Shown here: positions 26,969-35,848 of the stretch, piece by piece | Position numbering within the stretch: position 1 is the first letter of the stretch | Layout: the number at the start of each line of letters is the position of its first letter | Assembly: GCF_003985155.1 (NCBI RefSeq) | Contig: NZ_ML133695.1 | Coordinates: 124,001-188,000 of the forward strand | Length of the DNA stretch: 64,000 bases | Direction: 5' to 3' | DNA from: Rhizobium vallis | Lineage (GTDB): Bacteria; Pseudomonadota; Alphaproteobacteria; Rhizobiales; Rhizobiaceae | Position numbers and translations under genes: made by a program | Notes under the pieces: generated by a model | Told to the model about the DNA's origin: nothing | The model's database searches: none | Seen by the model: only the letters and a program-made list of their open reading frames with translations

Positions 26969-28207
26969 TCAGTAAAGCAATCTCGTTCTGATCGTTCCCG
27001 GTATCTCGCGTAGCGCCTGAAGAATATCGTCGGCTGTCTGGGACATGTCCTCGACTTCGATGACCACGTACCCCGTGTCGCCATGCGTCTGCAGGAATTC
27101 GGCGACGATATTCAGCCCGCGTGACGAAAAGATCTCGTTCAACTGGATGAGCATGCCGGGACGGTTTTCGTGAACATGGATGAAGCGCGTACCGTTCGGG
27201 CGCTCGGGCAACTGGACCTGCGGAAAGTTGACTGCGCCCATCGTCGAGCCGATGTCGGAATATTCGACCAGCTTTCTGGAGACTTCCCCGCCGATGCGTT
27301 CCTGAGCTTCTTCTGTCGAACCGCCGATATGCGGTGTCAGAATGACATTGCTCAAGCCCTGCAGCGGCGTTTCGAAACGCTCCTTGTTCGATGCCGGCTC
27401 CTTGGGAAACACATCGACCGCAGCACCTGCCAGATGGCCCTCTTTCAAGACTTTCGCAAGCGCGTCGAGATCGACCACCGTGCCGCGGGAATTGTTGATG
27501 AAGATGGCGCCTTTCTTCATGCGACGCAGTTCGGCTTCGGTGATCATATTGTGCGTCGATGGCGTTTCCGGAACGTGCATCGTCACATAATCCGAGATTT
27601 CCAGAAGCTCGCCGAGCGAAGCCATCGATTCTGAATTGCCGCGGCGCAGCCTATCGGAGAGATCGAAATAGCGCACCAACATGCCCATGCTTTCCGCAAG
27701 AGCACTCAGTTGCGAGCCGATATTTCCGTAGCCGACGATGCCGAGGGTCTTTCCACGGACTTCTCGACTGCCGACAGCAGATTTCTCCCATCCACCCTGA
27801 TGTGCCGACGCCGAGCGTGGGAAGATCTGCCGCGTCAGCATGATGATCTCGCCGATCACAAGTTCGGCCACCGAGCGCGTGTTCGAATAAGGCGCGTTGA
27901 ACACCGGAATTCCGCGGCGGCGTGCCGCTTCCAAATCGACCTGGTTTGTGCCGACGGAAAAACAGCCGACGGCAATCAGCTTCTTGGCAGATTCGAAAAT
28001 CTCTTCTGTCAGCTGCGTTCGGGAACGAATGCCGATGATGTGCGCATCGGCGATATGGCTCTTGAGATCCCTGTCATCAAGCGCTTTCGGCAGATGCACG
28101 AGATTGGTGTATCCGCAAGACGAAAAATAGTCCACGGCGCTCTGGCTGATGCCTTCAAGCAGAAGCACGGAAATTCGGTCACGCGGGAGGGAAAGCTGGA
28201 GAGGCAT
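26969..28207 (-). CDS. serA: D-3-phosphoglycerate dehydrogenase
   Basis: The 412-residue product has the split catalytic/NAD-binding arrangement of D-2-hydroxyacid dehydrogenases: IGIRSRTQLT, the NAD fold GIVGYGNIGSQLSALAESMG, INNSRGTVVD with the catalytic arginine nearby, and LTPHIGGSTEEAQ with the catalytic histidine. A C-terminal ACT domain (FIHVHENRPGMLIQLNEIFS, ~333-412) is present. Length and ACT domain match the E. coli-type SerA (410 residues), which oxidises 3-phosphoglycerate in serine synthesis and is feedback-inhibited by serine. Being on this replicon, it may be a second copy or specialised for another hydroxyacid. Confidence 0.88.
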   Translation of the reverse strand: MPLQLSLPRDRISVLLLEGISQSAVDYFSSCGYTNLVHLPKALDDRDLKSHIADAHIIGIRSRTQLTEEIFESAKKLIAVGCFSVGTNQVDLEAARRRGIPVFNAPYSNTRSVAELVIGEIIMLTRQIFPRSASAHQGGWEKSAVGSREVRGKTLGIVGYGNIGSQLSALAESMGMLVRYFDLSDRLRRGNSESMASLGELLEISDYVTMHVPETPSTHNMITEAELRRMKKGAIFINNSRGTVVDLDALAKVLKEGHLAGAAVDVFPKEPASNKERFETPLQGLSNVILTPHIGGSTEEAQERIGGEVSRKLVEYSDIGSTMGAVNFPQVQLPERPNGTRFIHVHENRPGMLIQLNEIFSSRGLNIVAEFLQTHGDTGYVVIEVEDMSQTADDILQALREIPGTIRTRLLY

Positions 28208-28386
28208 AGAGAGACTTTCGTTTTCCGTTTAAATAGGTCAATGTCGATTGCGGCCTTGCGGCGCATTACAACATGGCTTTGCGACCATCCGACAACCAGC
28301 GCAAGCACAAATCCCGATATTCTCTGCCTCCATTGAACGCGCTTCGGCGATTCAAAGAACTGCGGGCCAAGACATCGCGAGATCGG

Positions 28387-29970
28387 TCAGGCCTTGGCGG
28401 AGATGGCGCTCAATTCTTCCAGGTCGAGGTCACGTTCAAGCTCACGCAGGGTCTCATCGTCGATCTGCCCTGAGCGATGCAGCCGTATGAGTTCCGTCCG
28501 GCCAACCGCGACCGCCTCAAGAACAACATCGAAATGGGCGTGCAATATCGGAATGTAGTCCGCGGTGCGCTCGGCATAGTCGACGATTGCCGTAGCGCGA
28601 TGTTCATATCTTTTCAGTAGCTGAGGATGGATCAGCTTGCCCTCGCCATCGTAGGCAAGTTCGCTCACTTTCGTGAACTGAACCTGCGCCATCGCGGCCT
28701 CGGCCTGACTCATCGTCATCGGTGAGCGCTCGGCTTCTACCTCTCCCAGGCCAGCCCAGGAAATCACCCAACCAAGCGTCGTGCCCTGCACAAGCACCGT
28801 CCCCATGATCACGGCAAACGACATGACGAGGATGAAGTCGCGTCCTGGAAATCCTTCGGGAAGGCTCAAGGCAAGGGCAAGGGTGACCACACCGCGGACG
28901 CCCGCCCAGCTCAACACCGTCGCCGCTCCACCTCCCATTGGAACCGATCGAGCAAGCCCTATCCTGTTTGCGAACCTGATCGCCAGATCGGAGCCGAACA
29001 CCCAGACGAAGCGAGCCGCAACAAGGGCGACAAGGATCACAAGCGCCGGAAACGCCATGGTTTCGACCAGCACCCCGAAGCCGCCGCCGCGCTCGACGAC
29101 GTCGCGCAGCGAAAGGCCAATCAGGATGAACACCGTCGCCTCCATGAGGAAGACGAGCACGGTCCAGAAGGAAGTGCCGCGCATGCGCGTCCCCGCCGAC
29201 ATAACGGTGTGCTGGTGCCACGAGGCGATCAAGCCCGCCATGACAGTGGCGATCACACCGGACACGTGGAGTTGCTCTCCCAGAAGATATGCGATCCAGC
29301 AGAGCAACGTGGTTGCCGCGATCATGAGGTAGTCGTCGCGCAGGCTCCGGATGAGCCTGACCCATGCGAAACCGAGCATGCCGCCCAGCGCGGCCCCGCC
29401 CGCGGCAAGCACAAGGAACGTCCCAACTGCACTGACCGTGCTGAACGCGCCAGTCGCTGCCGCTGCAACGGCGAAGCGGAAGAGAACCAATCCGCTCGCG
29501 TCATTCAGCAGGCTCTCGCCTTCGAGAAGGATCTGAAGACGTCGTGGCAGGCGAACGTGCTCGAGTACAGCTCGAGCAGACACCGCATCCGGCGGCGATA
29601 CGATGGCTCCAAGCGCCGCGCAAGCGGCCCACGGCAGCGAAGGCATCAGGAGATGAGCGACAATGGCAACGACAATGGTCGTGAAGAGCACCGCGCCGAC
29701 TGCGAGTGAGGTAATGCCGAACATGTGGCGCTTCAGCCTGTCGACGGCGATAGACCACGCCCCATCGAACAGGAGTGGCGGCAGGAAGATGACGAGGACA
29801 AGTTCAGGATCGACCCTGATAGCTGGCAACCCGGGAACGAATGCGAGCGTAGCGCCGCCAGTCAGGAGCGCCACCGACGGCGGCAGCCCAAGCCTGTGTG
29901 CGAGATAGTGGAGCGCGATGATCGCAAGAAACATCGCAATCACCAGCTCGAAGAGATGCGTGCCGTCCAT
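28387..29970 (-). CDS. Na+/H+ antiporter, CPA1 family
   Basis: The ATG at 29970 is preceded by GGGGAGA; the frame extends to a TTG at 29988 without a ribosome site. The 527-residue product has ~12 membrane helices. The conserved FLPPLLFDGAWSI segment and ESLLNDASGLVLF (with the ND ion-binding pair) are typical of NhaP/NhaK-like CPA1 antiporters. The last ~110 residues form a charged cytoplasmic tail. It would exchange Na+ or K+ for protons in pH and salt homeostasis. It stands alone between serA and a remnant gene. Confidence 0.87.
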   Translation of the reverse strand: MDGTHLFELVIAMFLAIIALHYLAHRLGLPPSVALLTGGATLAFVPGLPAIRVDPELVLVIFLPPLLFDGAWSIAVDRLKRHMFGITSLAVGAVLFTTIVVAIVAHLLMPSLPWAACAALGAIVSPPDAVSARAVLEHVRLPRRLQILLEGESLLNDASGLVLFRFAVAAAATGAFSTVSAVGTFLVLAAGGAALGGMLGFAWVRLIRSLRDDYLMIAATTLLCWIAYLLGEQLHVSGVIATVMAGLIASWHQHTVMSAGTRMRGTSFWTVLVFLMEATVFILIGLSLRDVVERGGGFGVLVETMAFPALVILVALVAARFVWVFGSDLAIRFANRIGLARSVPMGGGAATVLSWAGVRGVVTLALALSLPEGFPGRDFILVMSFAVIMGTVLVQGTTLGWVISWAGLGEVEAERSPMTMSQAEAAMAQVQFTKVSELAYDGEGKLIHPQLLKRYEHRATAIVDYAERTADYIPILHAHFDVVLEAVAVGRTELIRLHRSGQIDDETLRELERDLDLEELSAISAKA

Positions 29971-30050
29971 GTGTCTCCCCGCGACCAACCTGGGCCATCA
30001 AATGACGGCTTCGATTGAAACGCAACACCTGTGGTCGGCCGCAGTCCTTT

Positions 30051-30239
30051 TCAGAAGTCGGTGGAGACTGAAATCTCTCGCCACTGCTTTATGATCGCAT
30101 CATCTGACGCATGCTTGACTTTGATTGCGGCGACGGTGTCGCTGCCGAAGGGCATGCGAACCGGCGGTTCGGGGACATCTGCGAATGCCACAACCTGTCT
30201 GGCGAACCTTTCCGGACCGCCGAGCTGATTGTGGTTCAT
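30051..30239 (-). pseudogene. Remnant of a short-chain dehydrogenase (C-terminal end only)
   Basis: A 62-codon frame ends ...PPVRMPFGSDTVAAIKVKHASDDAIIKQWREISVSTDF in pattern, which resembles the C-terminal tail of a common SDR group (PLRLLLGSDA...W...STDF). The Rossmann fold and catalytic residues are absent, and no matching sequence was found upstream to 30480. It is most likely a truncated relic. Confidence 0.5.
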
Positions 30240-30479
30240 CGCTGAAGCGTGTTCGCGCACGGCCCCTGCCGTCCCGTCGTAGTCCGGGATCCTGTTTCCG
30301 CTTCGGGGGCATCGACACACGCAGATAACGTGTCCGTAAACTTTCCCGGTTCGACGCCCGGGACCGGGCTCTTCGACGAATAACGAAATCTTGATCGGCG
30401 ACAACGGTTATCGGATCGCCACATCGGCCCTATTTCCCAGCAATTACGCTGAAATGCGGGCATCGATTGGGAGGGTAGG

Positions 30480-30668
30480 ATGCTTCAAATTCGCAAATCA
30501 CTGGCAGCCGCAGCTGCCGTCATCATAGTGGCCGTGTCGGTATCATCCTGCACGACAAGCTCAAGCGATTCGATACACACCGGCTCAGTCGGATATGGCA
30601 ACGCCGACTTTTCGCTTCGGCCTGCCTGCGCCTCCGGATTCGGCAACGATCGTCCTTGCAGCTACTAA
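30480..30668 (+). CDS. Small lipoprotein, unknown function
   Basis: The 62-residue product begins with a basic, hydrophobic leader ending in a lipobox-like VSVSSC (Cys ~24), so the mature ~38 residues would be lipid-anchored. A GGGAGG ribosome site precedes the ATG, and an intrinsic terminator lies ~120 bp beyond the stop, which supports a real short transcript. No family recognised. Confidence 0.55.
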   Translation: MLQIRKSLAAAAAVIIVAVSVSSCTTSSSDSIHTGSVGYGNADFSLRPACASGFGNDRPCSY

Positions 30669-30786
30669 GGAAATTGCCGCTCAGAAGAGCGCCGGAAATT
30701 TCGATTTGGAAACCACCAGAACCGACCGCCGCAAAGATCCGGAGCCATTCGGATTGATGCGACGTTCGGCTAAGAAATGTCTGCCA

Positions 30787-30809
30787 AGCCCGGGTTACCG
30801 GGCTTTTTT
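30787..30809 (+). terminator. Rho-independent terminator
   Basis: A 7-bp stem AGCCCGG/CCGGGCT with a GTTA loop is followed directly by TTTTTT. It would end the small lipoprotein transcript. Confidence 0.75.
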
Positions 30810-30950
30810 AATATTTGGAAAGTGATAGCAAACATATCGGCACGCATTTCAATAGAATCAATTGCTTGCAGAACTCAATTGGAAAATACTTGAGGGACAT
30901 CGCCGGCGGATGAAGTACATAACCGAAGTGGCGGTCTAGGAAAGACGATC

Positions 30951-32090
30951 ATGCGGTATCTTCGGTCAGGGCCGCGTCGGCTTCATACCCAGGAGATGGG
31001 CGCCCCGCGCGCCAAAACGGTTGGGCTGAGATCGGGGGAGATCGCCGACCGGAATATTCGCGTCATTCTCGAAGCCATTCGCCGGCACGGGCCGCTGACG
31101 CGCACCGAACTTGGGCGGCATAGCGGGCTGACTGGGCCTGGGATCACCAATATTCTGCGCAGGCTCGCCGAAGAGAAGCTCGTGACGTCGAACCGGCGCA
31201 ACGGGCTCGGCGGTGGTGCCACAGCCACGGAATTTGCGCTACGGCCGGAGGGCGCGTTTTCGATCGGGGTCAAGCTTCGCCGTAGCCGCGGCGAGATCGT
31301 GCTGATCGATCTCAGCGGCCAGGTGCATAACCGGGTCTATTTCGACGTCGAGCCGGGTGAGAGGATCGCCGCGGTGCATGCGGCGTTCAAGGATATGGCC
31401 GATCGGCATGCGACAGTGCCGATCATCGGGCTCGGCATCGCCGCCAATGAATGGAGCGACGAGCAGAGCGCGCAGCTTACCGCGATGTCGGCGATCTCGC
31501 GTCTCTATGTCGAGAACGAGTGCACAGCGAGCCTGCTTGCCGAACGCACCATCGGCAGCGCCATGCCGGAAGGCGGGCTGGCAATGATCGTCATCGACGA
31601 CGACGTGCAGGCGGGCTTCCTCATCCGCGGCATTCCCTATTCCGGCGTGCATGGCCGGGCGGGCAGCATCGGCGAAATGCTGACCGGGCCGGATAATGTC
31701 CAGCTCAACACCGTCGTCGGTTTCGGCTCGCTGCGCTCACGCATCGGCGAGGAAGACTTCGCGCGGCTGCTGAAGGGCGAGGAATTCTCCTCGCCGTCGC
31801 TGTCGCAATGGATCCGCGAGGCCGCCGGCCATCTGCTCGACCCGATCATCGCCATGGCCGGCTTCATCGCCCCGAGCGTCGTCATGATCGGCGGCGACCT
31901 GCCGCAGGGCGTGATCGAAGCCTTGATCCATCAGCTTTCCATCGAGCGGCGCGACACCTCGACCAGGCCGTTCCTGACGCCCTGGATTTCGCCGATGCGG
32001 CCCGCAAGCTTCAGCGGCGGCGGCGTGGCGCTCGGTGCTGCCCTCCTGCCCTTCCTCAACACGCTTCTGCTGCCGCCGGCTTCTGCCTGA
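30951..32090 (+). CDS. ROK-family transcriptional regulator
   Basis: The 379-residue product has an N-terminal winged helix-turn-helix (RHGPLTRTELGRHSGLTGPGITNILRRL, residues ~45-72) and a ROK kinase-like sugar-binding fold. The sugar kinase motifs are degenerate: a glycine-poor MIVIDDDVQAG replaces the usual ATP loop and the zinc-site cysteines are missing. It is thus a regulator, not a kinase. It converges on the Gfo/Idh/MocA gene of the sugar ABC cluster and is one of two ROK genes here; it is a candidate to bind the shared operator at 33.4 and 25.7 kb. Confidence 0.85.
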   Translation: MRYLRSGPRRLHTQEMGAPRAKTVGLRSGEIADRNIRVILEAIRRHGPLTRTELGRHSGLTGPGITNILRRLAEEKLVTSNRRNGLGGGATATEFALRPEGAFSIGVKLRRSRGEIVLIDLSGQVHNRVYFDVEPGERIAAVHAAFKDMADRHATVPIIGLGIAANEWSDEQSAQLTAMSAISRLYVENECTASLLAERTIGSAMPEGGLAMIVIDDDVQAGFLIRGIPYSGVHGRAGSIGEMLTGPDNVQLNTVVGFGSLRSRIGEEDFARLLKGEEFSSPSLSQWIREAAGHLLDPIIAMAGFIAPSVVMIGGDLPQGVIEALIHQLSIERRDTSTRPFLTPWISPMRPASFSGGGVALGAALLPFLNTLLLPPASA

Positions 32091-32116
32091 GCTCAAAAGT
32101 GCGCGCTTTAGCCGGC

Positions 32117-33163
32117 TCAGCCAAGCGCCTCGTCGGCGTGGCTGAGATCGGAGGCTATCGCCTTGTCGAGCACCTTCTGGATATTGGCTGCGCGGCGGAA
32201 GGACGGCTCCTGGGTCTTGCCCGCCCGCACCGCCTGAACGAAACGCTGGTAGTTCGTCTCGACCGGATCGAAGGGCAGGTCTCGCCAAGTCGCCGTGTGC
32301 ACGTCTTCGCCAAGACAGGCACGCAGCGTCGACGTTCCGGTATCGTAGATCATCTCGACCGAGCCGGTTTCGCCGTAGACCCGGAGACGCAGCTGATCCA
32401 TCTGGCCGGCGGCCGTGCGCGTCGCCTGGATCGTGCCGATTGCGCCATTGGTGAAATCGACATTCATCGTGAAGCTGTCATTGGCATCGAGATCATATTC
32501 GCCGATCCTGTCGCCCGGCGCCTTATTGAAGGTCTTGAGCCGCGCAAAGACATGGGCGACGTCGAGGCCGGAACCGTAAGAGGCGAAATCGACGATATGG
32601 ATGCCGATATCGCCGAGCGCGCCGTTCGACCCGTGCTTCTTGCTCAGCCGCCACAGCCATTTGCTTTCACTTTTCCAATCGCCCCAGTGGCGGCCGACCA
32701 GCCAGCTCTGCAGATGCGACGCCTCGACATGGCGCACCGCGCCGATCTCGCCGGCGAGCACCATCTGCCGGCCTTTCTGCAGCGCCGGCGAATTGCGATA
32801 GGTGAAGTTGACCATGCCGACCTTGCCCGCCCGCTCGATCGCCTCGGTCATCTCCATGGCTTTGACCGCATCAGTGGCGAGCGGCTTTTCGCAGAAGACA
32901 TGCTTGCCGGCGGCGATCGCCTGGAGCGTGGTCGGGTGATGAATGCTATCGGGCGTGACGTTCGCCACCGCATCGAACTCGCCCCAGGCAAGTGCCTCCT
33001 CCAGCGAGGTGAAATGATTGGCGATGCTGTGTTCGGTGCAGAAGGCGGCCAGCCTTTCCGGAACGACATCGACGCCGCCGACGACGCTGACGCCTTCGAT
33101 CGCCTTGAAGCGCGCGGCGTGCTGATTGGCCATGCCGCCGGTGCCGAGAATGAGTAAACGCAT
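32117..33163 (-). CDS. Gfo/Idh/MocA-family NAD(P)-dependent oxidoreductase
   Basis: The 348-residue product starts at the ATG at 33163 (GGAGGAGAAG just upstream). The N-terminal Rossmann fold reads LILGTGGMANQHAARF, and the family's EKPLA motif (VFCEKPLATDAVKAMEM, ~90-106) holds the catalytic lysine. A GNDIGIH-like segment (GALGDIGIHIVDF) in the C-terminal domain supplies the substrate histidine. Members oxidise or reduce sugars, inositols and their derivatives. It is divergent from the sugar ABC transporter operon and likely acts on the imported sugar. Confidence 0.85.
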   Translation of the reverse strand: MRLLILGTGGMANQHAARFKAIEGVSVVGGVDVVPERLAAFCTEHSIANHFTSLEEALAWGEFDAVANVTPDSIHHPTTLQAIAAGKHVFCEKPLATDAVKAMEMTEAIERAGKVGMVNFTYRNSPALQKGRQMVLAGEIGAVRHVEASHLQSWLVGRHWGDWKSESKWLWRLSKKHGSNGALGDIGIHIVDFASYGSGLDVAHVFARLKTFNKAPGDRIGEYDLDANDSFTMNVDFTNGAIGTIQATRTAAGQMDQLRLRVYGETGSVEMIYDTGTSTLRACLGEDVHTATWRDLPFDPVETNYQRFVQAVRAGKTQEPSFRRAANIQKVLDKAIASDLSHADEALG

Positions 33164-33426
33164 CTTCTCCTCCATGGATTTCAGTTTCCGGCTGCCGCGG
33201 CGGCCGAGCCAAAACGAGAGCGACACCATCGCGTCCATCCGCGATCGGCTCGGCTCTTCTTCGGGAAAATTGCGGGTGGGTGCGCCGCGCGTCTGACAAG
33301 ACGCTTCATCACTTCAATTTGGCACTTTAATTTCGCGCATCCCTTCCGAAACGGCGGATGCGCGCTAGCTGCTGTTGAATGTCGCCAGCATCTCAACCTC
33401 CCAGGCTCTCGCCTCCCAAAGCTGTG
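33164..33426. other. Left part of the divergent control region
   Basis: With the promoter block to its right, this completes a ~370-bp gap between the Gfo/Idh/MocA gene and the ABC operon. No further clear motif or gene was seen; the oxidoreductase promoter should lie here. Confidence 0.5.
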
Positions 33427-33456
33427 GCTTGACATCAAATCAAAGTAACTTAATCT
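33427..33456 (+). promoter_or_regulatory. Predicted sigma70 promoter/operator of the sugar ABC operon
   Basis: TTGACA (-35), a 16-bp spacer and TAATCT (-10) lie 78 bp before the binding-protein start. The spacer includes AAATCAAAGTAACT with the palindrome AAGTAACTT. The same block, with three mismatches, precedes the alpha-mannosidase gene, so a shared regulator is likely. Confidence 0.65.
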
Positions 33457-33534
33457 AATTAATGCAGCACGGAAATGAGGAGAGGTCAACCGACCGCCAG
33501 GCTGTATTCGTTCAAAATGGGGAGGAGACCCATC

Positions 33535-34833
33535 ATGAAGAGCGCCACCTTCAGCGCATTGACGCTGAGCACTATCTTATTTTCAGCATCCGCCGTTTTT
33601 GCCCAGGAACTCGCCACTAAAGACCGGATCGGCCTTGCCGATGCACCGAAAACTCTCGTCGTCCGCCTGACGAACGATAGCCCGAACAATTCCGACCCCG
33701 CCATCGCGGAGGGCTACCAGAAGCTCTTCGTCGACTTCATCAAGAAGCACCCGGACTGGAAATTGCAGATGCAATTCATGTCCTCCGACATCGGCACCGA
33801 ACAGGCCAAGATGCTGGAGCAGGCCAAGGCCGGCAACGCCCCTGATTGCGCCGCCGTCGACTCCTTCGTGCTCTCGCAGTTCATGGTCAACCACGTGCTG
33901 GCCGATTTCACGCCCTATTTCTCCAAGGAAGAAGTCGCCGACCTCTTCCCCTTCATCCGCGACGGCATCACCGACAAGGACAAGACGGTGCGCGCCTGGT
34001 GGTGGGATACCGACCTTCGCGTGCTCTATCGCAACAAGTCTGTGGTAGCGGATGCGCCGAAGACTTGGGACGACCTGAAGAAGGCGGCACTTGCCTCCAC
34101 CAAGGAGGGCATGGAAGGCGTTCTCTTCAACGGCGGACGCTGGGAAGGCACGACCTTCGACTGGCTGGCAAACTACTGGGCGCTCGGCGGCAAGCTGGTC
34201 GACGACTCGGGCAAGCCGGTCTTCGGCGAAGGCGAGAACAAGGAGAAATTCCTGAAGGCGCTGAACTACTTCAAGGATCTCGTCGATTCCGGTGCTGCAC
34301 CCAAGCGCGTCACCACCATTGCCAATTACGACGATATGAACGCGGCAGCGGCCGCGGCGACGACGGCGCTCTTCATCGGCGGCAACTGGCAATATGCACA
34401 GCTGAAAACCACGCTCGACGAAGGCGAATTCAAGAACTGGACCTTCTCGCCGATCCCAGGCCCCACGGCCGACCAGAAGTCGACGGGCACCGGCGGCTGG
34501 ACGGTCGCCTCCTTCAGCAAGGATAAGGACAAGGTCGAGCTCTGCGCCAATCTTGCCCGCGACGTCTATATGGGACCGGCAAACGCGCTGCAGCAGCAAC
34601 TGCCGACCCGCAAGTCGCTCTTCGACAAGTATGAGGTCTTCTCGACGGAAGCCAACAAGACCTTTGCCAATGCGCTGGTGGACGGCCAGGCCCGCCCCGG
34701 CGTGCCGATCTATCCCGAGATCTCGAACCAGATCCAGATCATGATGGGTGACGTGCTCTCGGGAACGAAGAAACCGGAAGAAGCCCTGGATGCCGCGTTC
34801 AGCGCGGCGATGGAGGCTTACAAGCGCCTCTGA
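33535..34833 (+). CDS. Sugar ABC transporter substrate-binding protein (family 1)
   Basis: The 432-residue product starts at the ATG at 33535 behind GGGGAGGAG. A signal peptide (MKSATFSALTLSTILFSASA, cleavage near VFA-QE) directs it to the periplasm. The body matches family-1 carbohydrate-binding proteins: a VAWWWDTD-like YNKS region (WWWDTDLRVLYRNKSVVADAPKTWDDLKKAA), and GGWTVASFSKDKDK near the C-terminal lobe. It heads the order binding protein-permease-permease-ROK-isomerase-ATPase. The sugar is unknown; the shared promoter motif with an alpha-mannosidase suggests a mannose-containing oligosaccharide. Confidence 0.9.
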   Translation: MKSATFSALTLSTILFSASAVFAQELATKDRIGLADAPKTLVVRLTNDSPNNSDPAIAEGYQKLFVDFIKKHPDWKLQMQFMSSDIGTEQAKMLEQAKAGNAPDCAAVDSFVLSQFMVNHVLADFTPYFSKEEVADLFPFIRDGITDKDKTVRAWWWDTDLRVLYRNKSVVADAPKTWDDLKKAALASTKEGMEGVLFNGGRWEGTTFDWLANYWALGGKLVDDSGKPVFGEGENKEKFLKALNYFKDLVDSGAAPKRVTTIANYDDMNAAAAAATTALFIGGNWQYAQLKTTLDEGEFKNWTFSPIPGPTADQKSTGTGGWTVASFSKDKDKVELCANLARDVYMGPANALQQQLPTRKSLFDKYEVFSTEANKTFANALVDGQARPGVPIYPEISNQIQIMMGDVLSGTKKPEEALDAAFSAAMEAYKRL

Positions 34834-34861
34834 CCCCGGGCGTTTCTGACGCTTTCGACCG

Positions 34862-34890
34862 CGACGGCGCCTGCCATTGAGGCGCCGTCG
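34862..34890 (+). terminator. Hairpin after the binding-protein gene (attenuator or mRNA stabiliser)
   Basis: A perfect 10-bp stem CGACGGCGCC/GGCGCCGTCG with a 9-nt loop sits between the binding-protein and permease genes and lacks a T-run. Such hairpins commonly keep binding-protein mRNA more abundant than permease mRNA. Confidence 0.6.
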
Positions 34891-34912
34891 ACAGTGCCAA
34901 ACCCGGACAGAG

Positions 34913-35848
34913 ATGCCAATGAGCCCTATTGCCATCGAGGCTGACAGCCCGCCTCAAAGCAGAACGTTCATGCGCCGGTTCGCAGGTGCGCCCCTGCCCT
35001 GGATCATGCCCGTGATCGTCGTCATCGGCATATTCTACCTCTATCCCGTCATCGATGTTTTCCGGCTTTCCTTCACCAATGCGACGCTGATCGGCGAAAA
35101 CCAGCAATATACGTTTGGGTCGATCGTCAATGCGCTGAGCTCACCGCAGCTGCCCGACATTCTCTGGGCGACGCTGATCTTCGTCGGCGGCAGCGTCATC
35201 GGCCAGCAGATCCTCGGACTTGCCGTCGCCGTCACCGTCATCCGCGGCGAAAAGCGCGGCCTGTTCGGCACCACGATCCTGAGGACGACGGCGCTCATCG
35301 CCTGGGTCGTGCCGGGCATTGCCGGCGGCATCATCTGGCAGATGCTGTTTTCCGAAGCGCCGTACGGTGCGCTGAACAGCATTTTGCGGCTGATGCATAT
35401 GCCGACCGTCGCCTGGCTTTCCGACCCGGCGATGGCGCCCTGGTCGACGCTGATCTCCAATATCTGGCGCGGCACGGCCTTTTCGATGGTCGTCATGTAT
35501 GCGGCGCTGAAATCGATCGATCCCTCGCTCTACGAGGCGGCGGAGGTCGATGGCGCCACCGCTTCGCAGCAGTTCTTCTTCGTCACCCTTCCGCAGCTGC
35601 GCGCCGCGATCCTCGTCAACATGATCCTGATCACCATCCAGACGGTGAACACTTTCGATGCGATCATCACGCTGACCGGCGGCGGTCCCGGACGCGCAAC
35701 CGAGGTGATATCGCTCTACGTCTTCAACATCGTCTTCCGAAACTACGATCTCTCCGGCGGCAGCGTGCTTTCCGTGCTGATGCTGATCATCAGCCTCGGG
35801 CTTGCCTTCGTCTATGCGTCGTTCCTGCCGAAGGAGGAAGAGCAATGA
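34913..35848 (+). CDS. Sugar ABC transporter permease (MalF/UgpA type)
   Basis: About 311 residues, or 309 if the ATG at 34919 is used. Six membrane helices are visible, with the first near residue 28-50 (WIMPVIVVIGIFYLYPV). The EAA loop that docks on the ATPase reads EAAEVDGATASQQFFFVTLPQL (~215-236). It pairs with the following permease, whose start overlaps its stop by 4 bp. Confidence 0.9.
   Translation: MPMSPIAIEADSPPQSRTFMRRFAGAPLPWIMPVIVVIGIFYLYPVIDVFRLSFTNATLIGENQQYTFGSIVNALSSPQLPDILWATLIFVGGSVIGQQILGLAVAVTVIRGEKRGLFGTTILRTTALIAWVVPGIAGGIIWQMLFSEAPYGALNSILRLMHMPTVAWLSDPAMAPWSTLISNIWRGTAFSMVVMYAALKSIDPSLYEAAEVDGATASQQFFFVTLPQLRAAILVNMILITIQTVNTFDAIITLTGGGPGRATEVISLYVFNIVFRNYDLSGGSVLSVLMLIISLGLAFVYASFLPKEEEQ

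Noticed and set aside
30595..30825. 76-codon frame overlapping the small lipoprotein gene
   Set aside because: It has no ribosome site, conflicts with the lipoprotein frame and runs through the intrinsic terminator.
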